A stretch of 64,000 nucleotides of DNA, taken from Mangifera indica (lineage: Eukaryota; Streptophyta; Magnoliopsida; Sapindales; Anacardiaceae). Location: NCBI RefSeq assembly GCF_011075055.1, contig NC_058147.1, forward strand, positions 5,456,001-5,520,000, written 5' to 3'. Position 1 is the stretch's first letter. Each line of letters starts with the position of its first letter. Shown here in pieces: positions 25,334-36,368 of the stretch. The translations under genes and the position numbers were made by a program. The notes under the pieces are model-generated. The model was not told the origin of the DNA, searched no databases, and saw only the letters and a program-made list of their open reading frames with translations.

Positions 25334-26467
25334 ATGACGACAATGAGCCTCCAATGGAACAAGTTAATGCTTGTGACAACAATTGTGTCAGTACTACTGA
25401 TTTGCAGCTTTGGTGAGTCAGTCTTCCTTCTATATTGAGATTCAAAGTATGTATATGTATTCATATCGGAAACGGAAAATGAATTTCAGTGTGTTGAATA
25501 TATTGCAGGCCGGGGTGATGTCGGCGTCAATTATGGGTTGAATGGAGATAATCTTCCATCTCCAAGTGAAGTCGTAGGCATGTATCAGAGGTGTGGAATT
25601 CCATACATGAGGATCTTTGAGCCGAAACCTGACGTGCTTGACGCGCTAAGAGGAACAGAGATCATACTCAGCCTTGGAACCAGAAATGAAGACATACAGA
25701 ACCTTGCACAAAGTCAAGAAGCAGCCACCGCCTGGGTGAGTGCTAATGTGCAGCCTTATGCAAATAGTGTGAAAATCGGATGGATCACTATAGGTAACGA
25801 GGCGATTCCAGGACCGTCTGCTGCTTTTATTGGTCAAGCCATGACTAATGTTCGTAATTCTCTTGCTTCCATTGGCTTGTCTAATATTGCTGTGACAACT
25901 GTTGTTTCAATGGAAGCATTATCAGTGACTTATCCGCCCTCAGCAGGAGCTTTCTCAAATGAAGCGGTGAATCCCATGCGCAGCATTGTACAGTATTTTG
26001 CAAATGCAGCTTCACAAACGCCGATTCCCTTAATGGTGAACATCTATCCTTACTTCGCTTATGCGTCTGACCCGGATCATGTACCGTTAGACTATGCCAT
26101 GTTCCACGCAACAACACCGGTGGTTGATGGAGAGTTGAAATATTTTAGCTTATTTGATGCAATGGTAGATTCTTTTTATGCAGCTTTGGACAAAATAAAA
26201 GCGGGTACTGTTCCTCTTATTGTAGGCGAGACTGGTTGGCCTTCAGCAGGGAACGACCCAAAAACAAGTAAGGAAAACGCACGGACGTATAATCAGAATC
26301 TTGTTAGTCACATTAAAGGCAATGGAACACCGAGGAAGCCCGGCCAATTGTTGACAGCATTTTTGTTCGAAATGTTTAATGAGAATAAAAAGGAAGCAGG
26401 AGTTGAGCAGAACTTCGGATTATTTACTCCAGACAAGCAGCCTGTGTATCCATTTTGGGATTGTTAG
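25334..26467 (+). CDS. GH17 glucan endo-1,3-beta-glucosidase, copy 1
   Basis: Two exons, 25334-25412 and 25509-26467 (phase 1), encode 345 aa. Residues 1 to about 26 form a secretion signal (MTTMSLQWNKLMLVTTIVSV...). The small first exon split inside the signal-peptide end is the usual GH17 gene structure. Mature protein opens with GVNYGLNGDNLP. General acid/base Glu124 lies in WITIGNEAIPG and nucleophile Glu267 in VGETGWPSAG; the C-terminus MFNEN..EQNFGLFTPDKQPVYPFWDC has no CBM43 domain or long vacuolar tail. It should hydrolyse beta-1,3-glucan (callose or fungal wall) outside the cell; a defence or wall role is inferred. The strand block reads MRIFEPK where better-known members read MR(I/L)YDP. 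Copy 2 at 33905 has the same length and gene structure. A second in-frame ATG at 25343 could also serve. Confidence 0.92.
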
Positions 26468-27355
26468 CCAACAAAATGATGCTTAGAAATAAAACTTTTC
26501 CTTCAATTAGTGAAGTTATACAATAAATGGTTTCCTTTATGCAATGGCAATGGATGCCAAAAATATGTGATTTCCTGTTTGATAATTCAGGATTCCATAT
26601 TTCGAATTCTGACCCGGTAAAATTATCTTATAGTACTAACAAATACTATTAAGTCATTGACGTAGTTTGGCCACCCATTAATTTTCTTATCCAGCCAATA
26701 CAGTAGCCACACAACACCTCTTTATCGAATAAAAGTTTTCTTTTGGAAATTGAAAAACATTCATCAATAGGATTTTCCAATGAATAAAGATTGCAACTGC
26801 AAACATTTTTTACTTCATATCATATGGGGAGATGAAGTAAATTAACTCTCCAATTCTGTGCCGACTTGTTTCTTCGATATGGTTTATTGTTTAAACTGAA
26901 TTATTCACATCCTTAACTAATTTATCGGCCGTGGTGGCACGTATGGTAACATGTCTATCCGTTAACAATTGATCGTCTCTGGGATATTGTAATCTGTGAT
27001 TTTAACCAAATAGGAGTTCTACCAATGCAATACGACTATCCGATAACATGTATGGTAACAAGTTTTCCTGATAGAGGCTATGCGACGCATTAATCCGGAA
27101 ACATCCAATAAAAGAAAAAGAAACTGCATATATACTTGACAAAGCAAAGAGTACAAGGGTTGGTATGAATAAATGATCATTTAAAGTCTTTAAATTTAAA
27201 CACCTGCTGCCTAATTTTATTGTGGTTAATAAGAGCCGACGTTCAAATCAGCTAGAGTTGTGGTTGTACATAATAAATACAATTTACGAATTGGGGCAGC
27301 AGACCGTTGAACTGAACTTTCCGTAGTAAATACCCCTGGATTTAAAAGTCTTTTT
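26468..27355. other. 3' flank of glucanase copy 1
   Basis: 3' UTR to about 26600, then 26715-26840 is the third, partial copy of the 260-bp unit tandemly repeated at 22877. The rest is AT-rich and contains phrases such as ATGGTAACA(T/A) twice near 26943 and 27050. No gene. Confidence 0.45.
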
Positions 27356-28098
27356 CATTCAATAAAATTATATTAATATATTTTTAATATATAATTTAGA
27401 TATATAAATAATATAATATTATTTTAATTTAAAATCATCTAATCATATAGTAATATATTATTTATATATTTAAATTATATATAAAAAATAGATACACATG
27501 ATATTATTTTCATATTATAACCTCTTTTCCGAAGCTCCTCAAAGTCTTCCAAACTTACCACTCTTCCTCTCAATTGCTTTGAAATATGTAAACACAGATT
27601 ATCAAATTAATAACGTTTTCCAACTGTGCAGCCCTTATGCACATACGTACTATGATTTTGTGAAGAAAACTATGATATGCGATTATTAGAAAATCGTTTT
27701 TATCCAAAATTTAAACACCACGTATAGTTGTATGTCTTTTCACGTGTGGTTGTATATTGTGCTTCTTGGGCGTATGGGCATACATCTCTAATATGCATAA
27801 CCATTCCTCTTCCAACACTTAGCCAATCTCATACATATACATAAAATAATAATTTTACCCTTTACTTAAATACGAGCATATACTTCTAGTATGTCTGTAT
27901 TGATGACATCTTATATTTATGTGATAGTTAATGTCATTAGCTTTATTTAATGATCTTTACGATGTAACATAGGATTCGTGATTTTTCTTTTGATAATTAC
28001 AATGTTCAGATTTAAAATTATTTAATCGTTAGTTGGCCGTTTGTAATCATTACTAGTCAGTAGCTTAGTCTTTGAAATCTCAAATTGTCATGACTTTG
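27356..28098. other. AT-rich intergenic DNA with a short-repeat relative
   Basis: 27360-27490 resembles the short AT-rich repeat family (ATATATTTTTAATATATAATTTAG; TTTAAAATCATCTAATCATATAG). The 27498-27689 open frame has no recognisable features. No gene. Confidence 0.4.
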
Positions 28099-28099
28099 A

Positions 28100-28775
28100 G
28101 GGCCAAAGAACTATTCCCACCCAAGATTTGGTATAAAGATAAATGACACCGGCAAGGTTTTAAAAACTCAAACACTTCTTATTCTTAAACTTTTATTAAA
28201 ATTATAGTTAAATATAAAAATAAAATTATTATTTTAATAATAATATTAACATATATATAATTTTATTTCATTCCCTATTTTTACAAATTGATGTTTCATC
28301 TTAAACCTCAACTTTAAAAAGTGACTCCCCCCTTAAGTCCTTAGATTTTTTTCTTCACTTCTCTAGGTACTAGCCACCAATGACTGTCGGTTTGCAACCT
28401 AAACCTAGAGATGATGAAGGATGATGTTCATCATCTAGATTTGGACGACGCTTGTCTTTTTCACTAAATGACAAAGCATGGTCTAGATAAAAGTTTTTTC
28501 CTTCAAGAGAGAAACGTTGAAGAGAGAGGTCATCATTCACCAGAGGAAGTGGTAAGATTTCAGGATATCAAACCCTAAGGAGAAAAATGAATTTTTCAAA
28601 ATTTAATCCTGAGAGAAAATTATCAGTTTTCCAAACTAAAGAAGGAAATGAGAAATAATTTTATTTATTTAAATATTACTGGTAAAATAACAATTTTATC
28701 TTTAACTATAATAAAAAATTCTTGGGTAAGCAAAGATGGACTAAACTTTGGATAGGTATTTAACTTTTTAAAACT
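28100..28775. mobile_element. Probable Mutator-like element relative
   Basis: Starts GGGCCAAAGAACTATTCCC ACCCAAG, close to the left terminus of the well-delimited element at 58433 (GGCCAAAACGCTTATTCCCA). Interior ACTAGCCACCAATGACTGTCGG and GATGATGAAGGATGATG resemble the 24.5-kb region. The right edge CTAAACTTTGGATAGG is roughly an inverted version of the left CCCACCCAAGATTTGG. No convincing target duplication was found. Confidence 0.4.
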
Positions 28776-28879
28776 CTATCATGTGTTTTTGTATTTACAC
28801 CAAACATTGAATGGGACAAAGTCCTTTGGCCTGACTTGGAGGGCTGCTCATCTGGCTGCAAACAGTATCTAAAGGATTG

Positions 28880-28887
28880 TATAAATA
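28880..28887 (+). promoter_or_regulatory. TATA box of the acyl-CoA reductase pseudogene
   Basis: TATAAATA about 95 nt before the first ATG of the reductase relic, a spacing usual for plant promoters. It suggests that the copy arose by DNA duplication with its promoter rather than by retroposition; the retained introns say the same. Confidence 0.5.
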
Positions 28888-28981
28888 TGCCATTACGGCT
28901 CAATAAACCACACCAGAAAGCTAGCAGATCTTCTTCCTAGGGCTCTCCGGCCATAAGTTAACTTCTCTGCTTTTACCCAAA

Positions 28982-31900
28982 ATGGAATCCTTTGGTCCTC
29001 TCCAATTTCTCAAGGACAGGACCACTTTAATCACTGTTGCCACTGGCTTTCTGGCAAAGAGTACTATAAGTTTGCACTCTCTCTCGCATTCTATTTATGA
29101 TTTCATGCTAAAATTACATCAATTGCTGTTACGTTTTTGCAGTTTTTGTGGAGAAGATACTGAGGATTCAACCAAATGTGAAAAAGCTCTATCTTCTCGT
29201 GAGAGCAGAAGATACACAGTCAGCTACGAAACGTGTGCAAAATGAGGTATATATGTTATGTATTCATTTACTTTGTAAGGTTCGTCCGACTCAGTTTATT
29301 TTTGGGAGGTAAATATTATCTTGTATTTTATACTTAATTTCTGTGGATATATCTGAAAATTGCTAGTTAACATTCCAAAACAATTCATGTATACATGTAG
29401 ATCGTAGAAAAGGATCTGCTTAGGGTTGTAAGGGACACTTGCGGTGCCAATCTGGAGTCCTTTATATCAGAAAAGGTGGTTTCTGTAGCTGGTGATGTTT
29501 CTTTTCTCGATCTGGGAGTAAAAGATTCTCAAGTAAGGGGACAAATGCTCAGAGAAATAGATTTAGTAGTCAATTTCGCTGCAACATCAAGCTTTGATGA
29601 AAGGTATATATATATGTATGTATATATATATTGAGAGAGAGGCTAGGATTATTCAATTAATTAAATTTTCAACAATATTATATAGATCTATTTTAAATAT
29701 ATAAATCAATAAATAATTTATGTATATTATCAAGTGATTGAGTGATTTTGAATTAAAGATAAAGTAACATTTAATTTCGTAACATTCAATTACATAATAA
29801 TACGGACAAATATGTAACTATTTTTTACGCATAACACTGCAGTTAAATTTTATTCATCTTACAATAATTACATGACATTTAATAAAATCCCTGTGTTTTA
29901 ATTTATTCATCTTTTGTAGATATGACGTTACATTAAACACCAATGGAACGGGGGCTCTGCATGTTTTGAATTTTGCAAAGAAATGTATCAACATAAATGT
30001 GCTTCTCCATGTATCAGCTGGAAAAACATTATTTAATTATCCTATTCTAGTATTCTTATTGAGACTGGGGCTACCCGACTAATGACTGCTTTTGTTTCTG
30101 TCCTTCTTCAGCTTGTCTGCGCGGTGACATATCAGGAATTATCCCAGAAAATCCATTTTACAGCGGTGAAACTCTCGAAACTACATGTGAATTGGTCGTC
30201 AATACAGAAAAACAATTAAATCGACTTCAAGCGGAAAATGCTACTGAAAAAGAAACTATCTCAACCATGCAGGATTTAGGCATGAAAAGGTTTGACCTTA
30301 AAGAAATCAGTTCTATCTTTTACTCGTCCTACATGCAAATAATTAAACAAATAACAATAGTAGGAATTTATTTCATTAAATAGAAGTTAATAAGAAAAAA
30401 CAATATTATATGTATTTATTTTGAATGCATAAATAGGTACACATTTATATACGATTAGATGTTACTTTATTATTGATTCAAAATCATTAAATCATGTTAT
30501 AACACATATAAGTGTGTATCTATTTGTATACCTAAAATGGGTACACATAATTTAATAATAAGAAAACACATATATATAGGATAAACCAATTAATAAATCC
30601 ATTAATATTACAGAAACTACAAAGATATTGCAACAATCCTTTCAAGTTTAGCCCCCCACTTGAAGTTAGAAGAGAACCACTAAAACATTAATTATCATCT
30701 TTCTATAAATCACTACAATTATGTTCAAGTGCCCTCTTCAATCTGAAGAGTTCATAAATTAATAACCTTTTCAACAGGGCAAGATTGTATGGATGGCCAA
30801 ACACATATGCGTTTACAAAGGCAATGGGAGAGATGATGTTAGGAGACTTTAGAGATGATCATCCCCTTGTCACCACTTCCCCACCATGGTAACCGGTACC
30901 TATTCTGAACCATTTCCTGGTTGTATTGAGGCGTGAGGTATATAATCACAACAAGAAATGAAAATAATAATACTATTTTTTTATATAATTTGTATTTCAT
31001 CAATTAAATATGAATATATACTACTTCCTTGTAATCAAGTAAATTAGGTTTCACGTCTAATGTTTACGGCGGGTAACAAAACAATCTATGGCCCAATTCT
31101 TGGTCATGGTAAAGGGAAGCTAAAATTCATATACGAAAATCCTGATACTATTCTCGATTTGGTGAGTTCTAACTTTTTTCTGTAAATAACTTTAAATTAA
31201 CAAAATTGGTAGAGTATTAAAACTTCTTAGGAAAATGTATGAGTTTGAATCTCTATTATATTTTCGAAACCTTGACTTACACAAATTTATGATATGGAAC
31301 CGTCATCATGCAGATTCCAGCGGACATGGTGGTAAACCAAATGATCGTAGCAATGATGGCAAATGACAAACAGTCTTCTCAAATTATATATCAAGTTGGG
31401 TCATCTATGAGAAACCCCATAAATATTTCGACTCTTCAAGAGTTTATGATCCGATATTTTACTAAACATTCACTGATCAACAAAAATGGGAAGCCAGTTA
31501 CAGCCCCACAAGTTTAAAATATTGAAGAAATCAGCTAGTTTCCGCATGAACATGGCCATTAGATACGTGCTGCCACTGCAGGTTTGCTTTCTCTTTTATT
31601 TAACACCTAGAACCGTCCATTCCAACCCAGAAAAGGTTTAAGCTTTAAGCTTCATTCTATCTCCCATAACTGATTCTTGTGATTTATTTTTCGTATTAAA
31701 CTTTTGTATTAGGTACCGAAATGGGCGAATTCAATGTTACGCCAAAGTACAAGGAAGTATGTATTGATTCTGATCGAAAAATCAAATTCATGATGCGATT
31801 GGTGAAACTTTACAAACCCTTTATATTCTTTCGAGGCATATATGTACATATGTAACCACTGCTCTGCTTATGTTTTCTACTCTTATTGAATAAATTCAAA

Positions 31901-32100
31901 AATAGGAAGGCAAATGCGCCATTTGCTTGTTATTGTACAGCTTTGATGACACAAATTCAGAGAAGTTGAGAATGGCAATAAAAGAGAGCGGAAAGGAAGT
32001 AGAAGCATTTAACTTTGATCCGAAACACATTGACTGGGAAAACTACATCATCAATATTCATATCCCTGGACTTGTAAGTTATGTACTCTCAAGAGATAAG
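28982..32100 (+). pseudogene. Alcohol-forming fatty acyl-CoA reductase pseudogene
   Basis: Translated similarity recovers almost a whole plant FAR: exons 28982-29060, 29143-29246, 29401-29603, 29920-30020, 30112-30289, 30778 to about 30939, then roughly 31048-31159, 31315-31583, 31713-31845 and 31941-32100. FARs reduce long-chain acyl-CoA or acyl-ACP to fatty alcohols for wax, suberin or pollen wall. The NAD(P)H-binding loop reads TVATGFLAK where families have TGATGFLAK, while the catalytic YXXXK (YAFTK, about 30805) is intact. Lesions: donor after exon 4 reads GA instead of GT (30021); a one-base loss in the segment after FRDDHPLV (about 30875-30885) creates an early stop; TGA ends the GCIEA segment at 30937; frameshift after GKPVTAPQ (about 31515); another near 31750; and no stop at the usual C-terminal end after VSYVLSRDK. 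Several independent lesions make a functional product very unlikely. It lies between two glucanase copies. Confidence 0.88.
30405..30560 (-). repeat. Short AT-rich dispersed repeat
   Basis: In an intron of the reductase relic. Reading the minus strand: ATTATGTGTACCCATTTTAG, then a TATACAAATAGATACAC block, then GATTTAATGATTTTGAATCA. The same order of blocks is found at 32245, 36255, 59655 and 61995, here inverted. Confidence 0.65.
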
Positions 32101-32820
32101 AACGGGATAGAAGCATCCTCGACTTTTCCTATTCCCTTATTCCCTGAGCTATCTATTACTATACCACTAAAACTATGCATATATATTTTGAATATATATT
32201 TAATATATATTATTATATGATTGATTTAGGTTGTACTATTTATCTATTACAATACCATTAAAATTATGTGTATTTATTTTGAATACATAAATATATAGAT
32301 ATTTGATATATGTCATTAATTAATTGAGTAATTTTGAATCAAAGATAAAACAATACATAATCATGTGACATATAAGTGTACACCCATTTATGTACTCAAA
32401 GTGAATATATATAAAAGTCCTCTTATGATATACAATAAAACTATACACACAACTTTAATGATAAATAATGACATATTATCATAAGATTAAATATTGTTTT
32501 ATCTTTAATTTAAAATTATTTAATCATATAATATTATATTATTATTTATATACAAAATTATAGGCCTAACACCCCTCTATGATATAATGTCTTTCCTTTT
32601 TTTCTTTTTTTTAAAGGGATTTGTGATTTGATTCTCGTATATTCTATTTTCTTATATTTGAGTAGAATTAATCGTGATCTGTTTATTCCTTTCTCACGTA
32701 AGATTTTATCCTTTCCAAATTATATTGTAATTTTATATATTTTACCACTTTTCATGGGTAATATATTTAAGTGTTTAACTTGACAATTTGATATTAAATA
32801 ATCATTCTCTCTCCTTAATA
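32101..32820. repeat. Two or more copies of the short AT-rich repeat
   Basis: 32165-32220 is a partial copy and 32245-32410 a fuller one (ACCATTAAAATTATGTGTAT; TTTGAATACATAAATA; TAATTTTGAATCAAAGATAA), followed by more A/T-rich related sequence to about 32570. The stop codon of the reductase relic is lost in this DNA, which may have inserted at the old 3' end. Confidence 0.6.
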
Positions 32821-32821
32821 T

Positions 32822-32965
32822 GCGCTGTGCAAGATTCATTTTACTACAAGCCAATTATGACATGTGGCTAAAAATATGCAACTCAAAGAAGGACAGGAAT
32901 GTCCAATATTATTAATATAAAATTAAAGTTGGGAAACTTAATTAATGAGATATCTTATCCAAGTG
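32822..32965 (+). promoter_or_regulatory. Orphan copy of the glucanase promoter module
   Basis: GTGCAAGATTCATTTTACTA, AAAATATGCAAC, AAAGTTGGGAAACTTAATTAA and TGAGATATCTTATCCAAGTG follow the same order as upstream of the glucanase genes (compare 36100-36205, and 24265 plus 25225-25265). No TATA box or coding sequence follows, so it looks like a detached promoter remnant. Confidence 0.6.
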
Positions 32966-33184
32966 CTTTCTTAATAAAATCAAACATTATTTTTAATAAT
33001 TAAAGAGTATTTTTGTTAAAATATGTAAATATTATAGACATGATATCACTTAAACTATTTAAGGTATAAACAAATTTATTTTCTACCACCAAATTAAAAC
33101 TTTCTCGCTTAGTCTATTATCTTTTATTGAAAAAAAATATATATTAAAATCTTACTTCTAATGTCAATTAGTCTTAAATCTATA

Positions 33185-33495
33185 ATTACAGTTATTACAA
33201 TTGAAAGTGGGTTAGAGACTTACAATTACTTTAGAATGATATAATCCAATTGAAATCATATTACATCAGTATGATTTTGATTAGAAAAACATTATTTTGG
33301 TGCAATTCCAATTAAAATCCAACCAGAGTGGTGTGATTTCAATAAGAATTACATCGAAATAGTGTTATTATTTAAGCCACATTGATGGTGTGATTATGAT
33401 TTAATTGCATTATTTGGATGTGTTTTTGATTGATATCGCTATATTTTGATGTGATTCTAGTTGAAATCATATTGATACAATACAATATAAATGGT
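33185..33495. repeat. GTGATT/AATCAC imperfect-palindrome array
   Basis: Units of about 30-36 nt such as GGTGTGATTTCAATAAGAAT and GATGTGATTCTAGTTGAAAT alternate with ATTACAT or AATCATATT. The array precedes glucanase copy 2 as the 24710 array precedes copy 1. The following AT-rich sequence (33500-33660) also matches that after the 24.7-kb array. Confidence 0.65.
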
Positions 33496-33659
33496 TGTCT
33501 ATGACTATTTAAAGTTTTAAAATTTATTTTTCTAATTTTGTTTACAAAATAAGGGTGAAATTTTATTTTGGTAGAATATCAAAAGATACAAAAGGGTATC
33601 TTTAAAAGTTACAAAAAGTATATTTTTTTGGTGTGTTCATCCTAAAAATAACTGATATA

Positions 33660-33904
33660 AATGGAAATGTGTCATTTTTCCAACTTCGGAAGATGTTGTT
33701 TTGATATAGTTGAAGGTAGTAGCAATGCAATTATGACATGTTTTTTTCTGAAAAATGCAACTGAATCGAAAACAAGGATCAGTATCGTTAATAGAATATT
33801 TGAGTTGAAAATTTAATTATTGTGATGGCTCATCCAAGCGCAAGGGTAATACAAGGAGGTGCTATAAAAATGCACAAAGCTTGAGACATTTTTGCCAAGC
33901 GACA
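33660..33904 (+). promoter_or_regulatory. Promoter module of glucanase gene 2, TATA box at 33863
   Basis: TATAAAAA at 33863-33870 is 34-41 nt before the ATG, exactly the spacing in copy 1. Shared blocks include GAGTTGAAAATTTAATTA, CATCCAAGCGCAAGGGT and GAGGTGCTATA. The two promoters are clear paralogues, less alike than the coding regions. Confidence 0.75.
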
Positions 33905-35035
33905 ATGATGAGAATGAGGCTCCAATGGAATAATTTAATGCTTGTGGCAGCAATTGTGGCAGCTCTACTGACCTGCAGCTTTGGTGAGTTAGTCTTCTAT
34001 ATTGAGATTCAAAATATGTATATGTATTTATATTGGAAACGGAAAAGATTTTAAGTGTGTGTTGAATTTATCACAGGTCAGGGTGATATCGGCGTCAATT
34101 ATGGGTTGAATGGAGATAATCTTCCACCTCCAGCAGAAGTTGTAGCCATGTTTCAGAGGTGTAAAATTCCATACATGAGGATTTTTGAGCCGAAACATGA
34201 GGTGCTGGACGCGCTAAAAGGAACAGAGATCATACTCAGCCTTGGAACCAGAAATGAAGATATACAAAGCCTTGCACAAAGTCCAGAAGCAGCCACCGCC
34301 TGGGTTATTGCTCATGTGCAGCCTTATGCAAACAGTGTGAAAATTGGATGGATCACTGTTGGTAACGAGGTGATTCCAGGACCGTTTGCCCCATTTGTTG
34401 GTCAAGCCATTACTAACGTTCGTACTGCTCTTGCTTCCGTTGGCTTGCCTCCCATTCCTGTGACAACTGTTGTTGCAATGACTGCATTATCAGTCTCTTA
34501 TCCGCCCTCAGCAGGAGCTTTCTCAAATGATTCGTTGGATGCCATGCGCAGCATTGTACAGTCTCTTGCAAGTGCAGGTTCACAAAAGCCAACACCCTTG
34601 ATGATCAACGTCTATCCTTACTTCGCTTATGCGTCTAACCCGGTAGATATATCGTTAGACTATGCCATGTTCAAGGGGGCAACACCGGTGGTTGATGGAG
34701 AGTTGAAATATTTTAGCTTATTTGATGCAATGGTAGATTCTTTTTATGCTGCATTGGAGAAGATCAACGCGAGCAATGTTCCTCTTATTATAGGCGAGAC
34801 TGGTTGGCCTTCAGCAGGGAACGAGCCAAAAACAAACAAAGAAAACGCGCATATGTATAATCAAAATCTGATTGTCCATATTAAAGGGAATGGAACACCA
34901 AGGAAACCAGGCCAATTGTTGACAGCTTTTTTCTTCGCAATGTTTAACGAGAATCTGAAGGCACCAGGAGTTGAGCAGAACTTTGGATTATTCACTCCAC
35001 AGAAGCAGCCCGTGTATCCACTTTTGAATTGTTAG
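33905..35035 (+). CDS. GH17 glucan endo-1,3-beta-glucosidase, copy 2
   Basis: Two exons, 33905-33983 and 34077-35035, give 345 aa, the same lengths as copy 1. The signal peptide is MMRMRLQWNNLMLVAAIVAA.., and the mature start GVNYGLNGDNLPPPAEVV. Glu124 (WITVGNEVIPG) and Glu267 (IIGETGWPSAG) are both kept, as are FDAMVDSFYAALEKI and the C-terminal EQNFGLFTPQKQPVYPLLNC, so it should be active. The central GNE block reads TVGNEV, the family norm, while copy 1 has TIGNEA. Most differences are single substitutions spread over the surface loops. Like copy 1 it lacks a CBM43 module or long C-terminal extension, so secretion to the apoplast is expected. The gene is the middle member of a tandem set: intact copy 1 lies about 8 kb upstream and a broken copy about 2.6 kb downstream. 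Confidence 0.93.
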
Positions 35036-35640
35036 CCATTAATTACAATGATGGATAGAAATAATACATTTACTTCAAGAAGTGAAGCTATACATGTATC
35101 AAAGATTTTTTGCAATATATTTGAGTAAATGAATGGTTTTCTTTATGAAATAGATGCCTAAAATATGTGATTTTGTGAAGGAAGTTGCCAATAATTTTGT
35201 GGGTTTGTAAATATTCACTCTCCCTAATTTAAATTTTACATCAATTAGCCCATTAATAAGGTACCAGGAAGAGGACGAAATCAACTGATAAATGACTACC
35301 ATAAATGAGGAGACCTGCAATGCAACCGCACAATGGTTGAAGCACCAGCCAGGTAGATTGTAGTTGTGGGTGGTGACAGTTAAAATCAATGGTTAGAGAA
35401 GAGATGGTTAATGAGGGTCCCGTGGAATAGTTAAATGTTTGCCAGTTGCCTTCCATCTGGAAATACACAACAAATCCAATGAAGGTAGTTGTTATAGGCA
35501 AGCTCAAAGATGAAAAGATGAAAAGGTGAAACGATCATATACGCTATGAAATGTGCCCGCTTTGATAAATTTATATTACGCATTTCAAATCAGAATTACA
35601 AAAATGAAGAGGCTAAGATATATGGACTACATTTGAATTT
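35036..35640 (+). other. 3' flank of glucanase copy 2, duplicated after the truncated copy
   Basis: About 35375-35520 (GTTAAAATCAATGGTTAGAG, AGAGATGGTTAATGA, CAGTTGCCTTCCATCTG, ACACAACAAATCCAATGAAG) reappears at 38229-38360 behind the truncated copy. This marks how far the duplication unit extended beyond the gene. Confidence 0.75.
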
Positions 35641-35840
35641 AGGGTTACAATATCACTAGAATAGTGTGATTTAATTGAAATTATACTATATCGAAGTAAT
35701 TCTAGCAAGAGTAAAACTTTTTTGATGTGATTCCAACTAATCCGATAAGCGCAATTTTCAATCAAAGTTGGCATTATAATTCTAGTTTAATCACATCATT
35801 TCAATACGATTTTTATTACAAATATACCATATTGGTTTCA
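35640..35840. repeat. GTGATT/AATCAC imperfect-palindrome array
   Basis: Same pattern as at 33185 (AATAGTGTGATTTAATTGAA, TTTGATGTGATTCCAACTAA, TTTAATCACATCATTTCAAT). It lies upstream of the truncated glucanase copy's promoter module, so each glucanase copy in the cluster has one such array in front of it. Confidence 0.65.
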
Positions 35841-36059
35841 CTGATTACAGTTTTTAAGTTTTTCCTTTCTTTTTTGTAAAAAAAGAGTGAAAATGCATTT
35901 AATAAAGTTTGGATAACAAAACGTAATCTATAATAAATAAAAAAATTATAAAATAATTTTTATCTTATCTATCCATATGTTTATCCTATTAATCAGTTAA
36001 TTTAAGTGTAAAAATGTTATTTTTAAACTTTAAGAATGGAAACTCATCTTTTTCCTTTG

Positions 36060-36245
36060 TTTGGGTGGGACATAATAATTCTCCTTCCTTATTATGCACT
36101 AAACAACATTAATTTTACTATGCTTAAAAAATGCAACCGAAACAAAAGTATTGTTAATACAAAATTAGAGTTGGGAACTTAATTAATGAGACATCTTATC
36201 CAAGTGCAAGGTAGACCAGAAAAGGTGCCCTATAAATTTGCAAAA
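36060..36245 (+). promoter_or_regulatory. Promoter module of the truncated glucanase copy
   Basis: AAAAATGCAACCGAAACAAA, TTAGAGTTGGGAACTTAATTAA and ATCTTATCCAAGTGCAAGG lead to TATAAAT at 36231-36237, in the same order as before copies 1 and 2. The start codon and first exon that should follow are missing; sequence changes to an unrelated insert at about 36250. Confidence 0.7.
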
Positions 36246-36249
36246 TTGA

Positions 36250-36368
36250 AATAAAAACAAATTAATAAAATTATGTATACCTATTTTAGGTATACAAATA
36301 GATACATATTTAATATATGTCATTAAATAATTAAATAATTTTGAATTAAAGATAAAATAACATTCAAT
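36250..36368 (+). repeat. Short AT-rich dispersed repeat
   Basis: AATAAAATTATGTATACCTA, TTTTAGGTATACAAATAGAT, ACATATTTAATATATGTCAT and TAATTTTGAATTAAAGATAA follow in order. It is one of the best-preserved members and sits exactly where the truncated glucanase copy loses homology to the intact ones. Confidence 0.7.
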
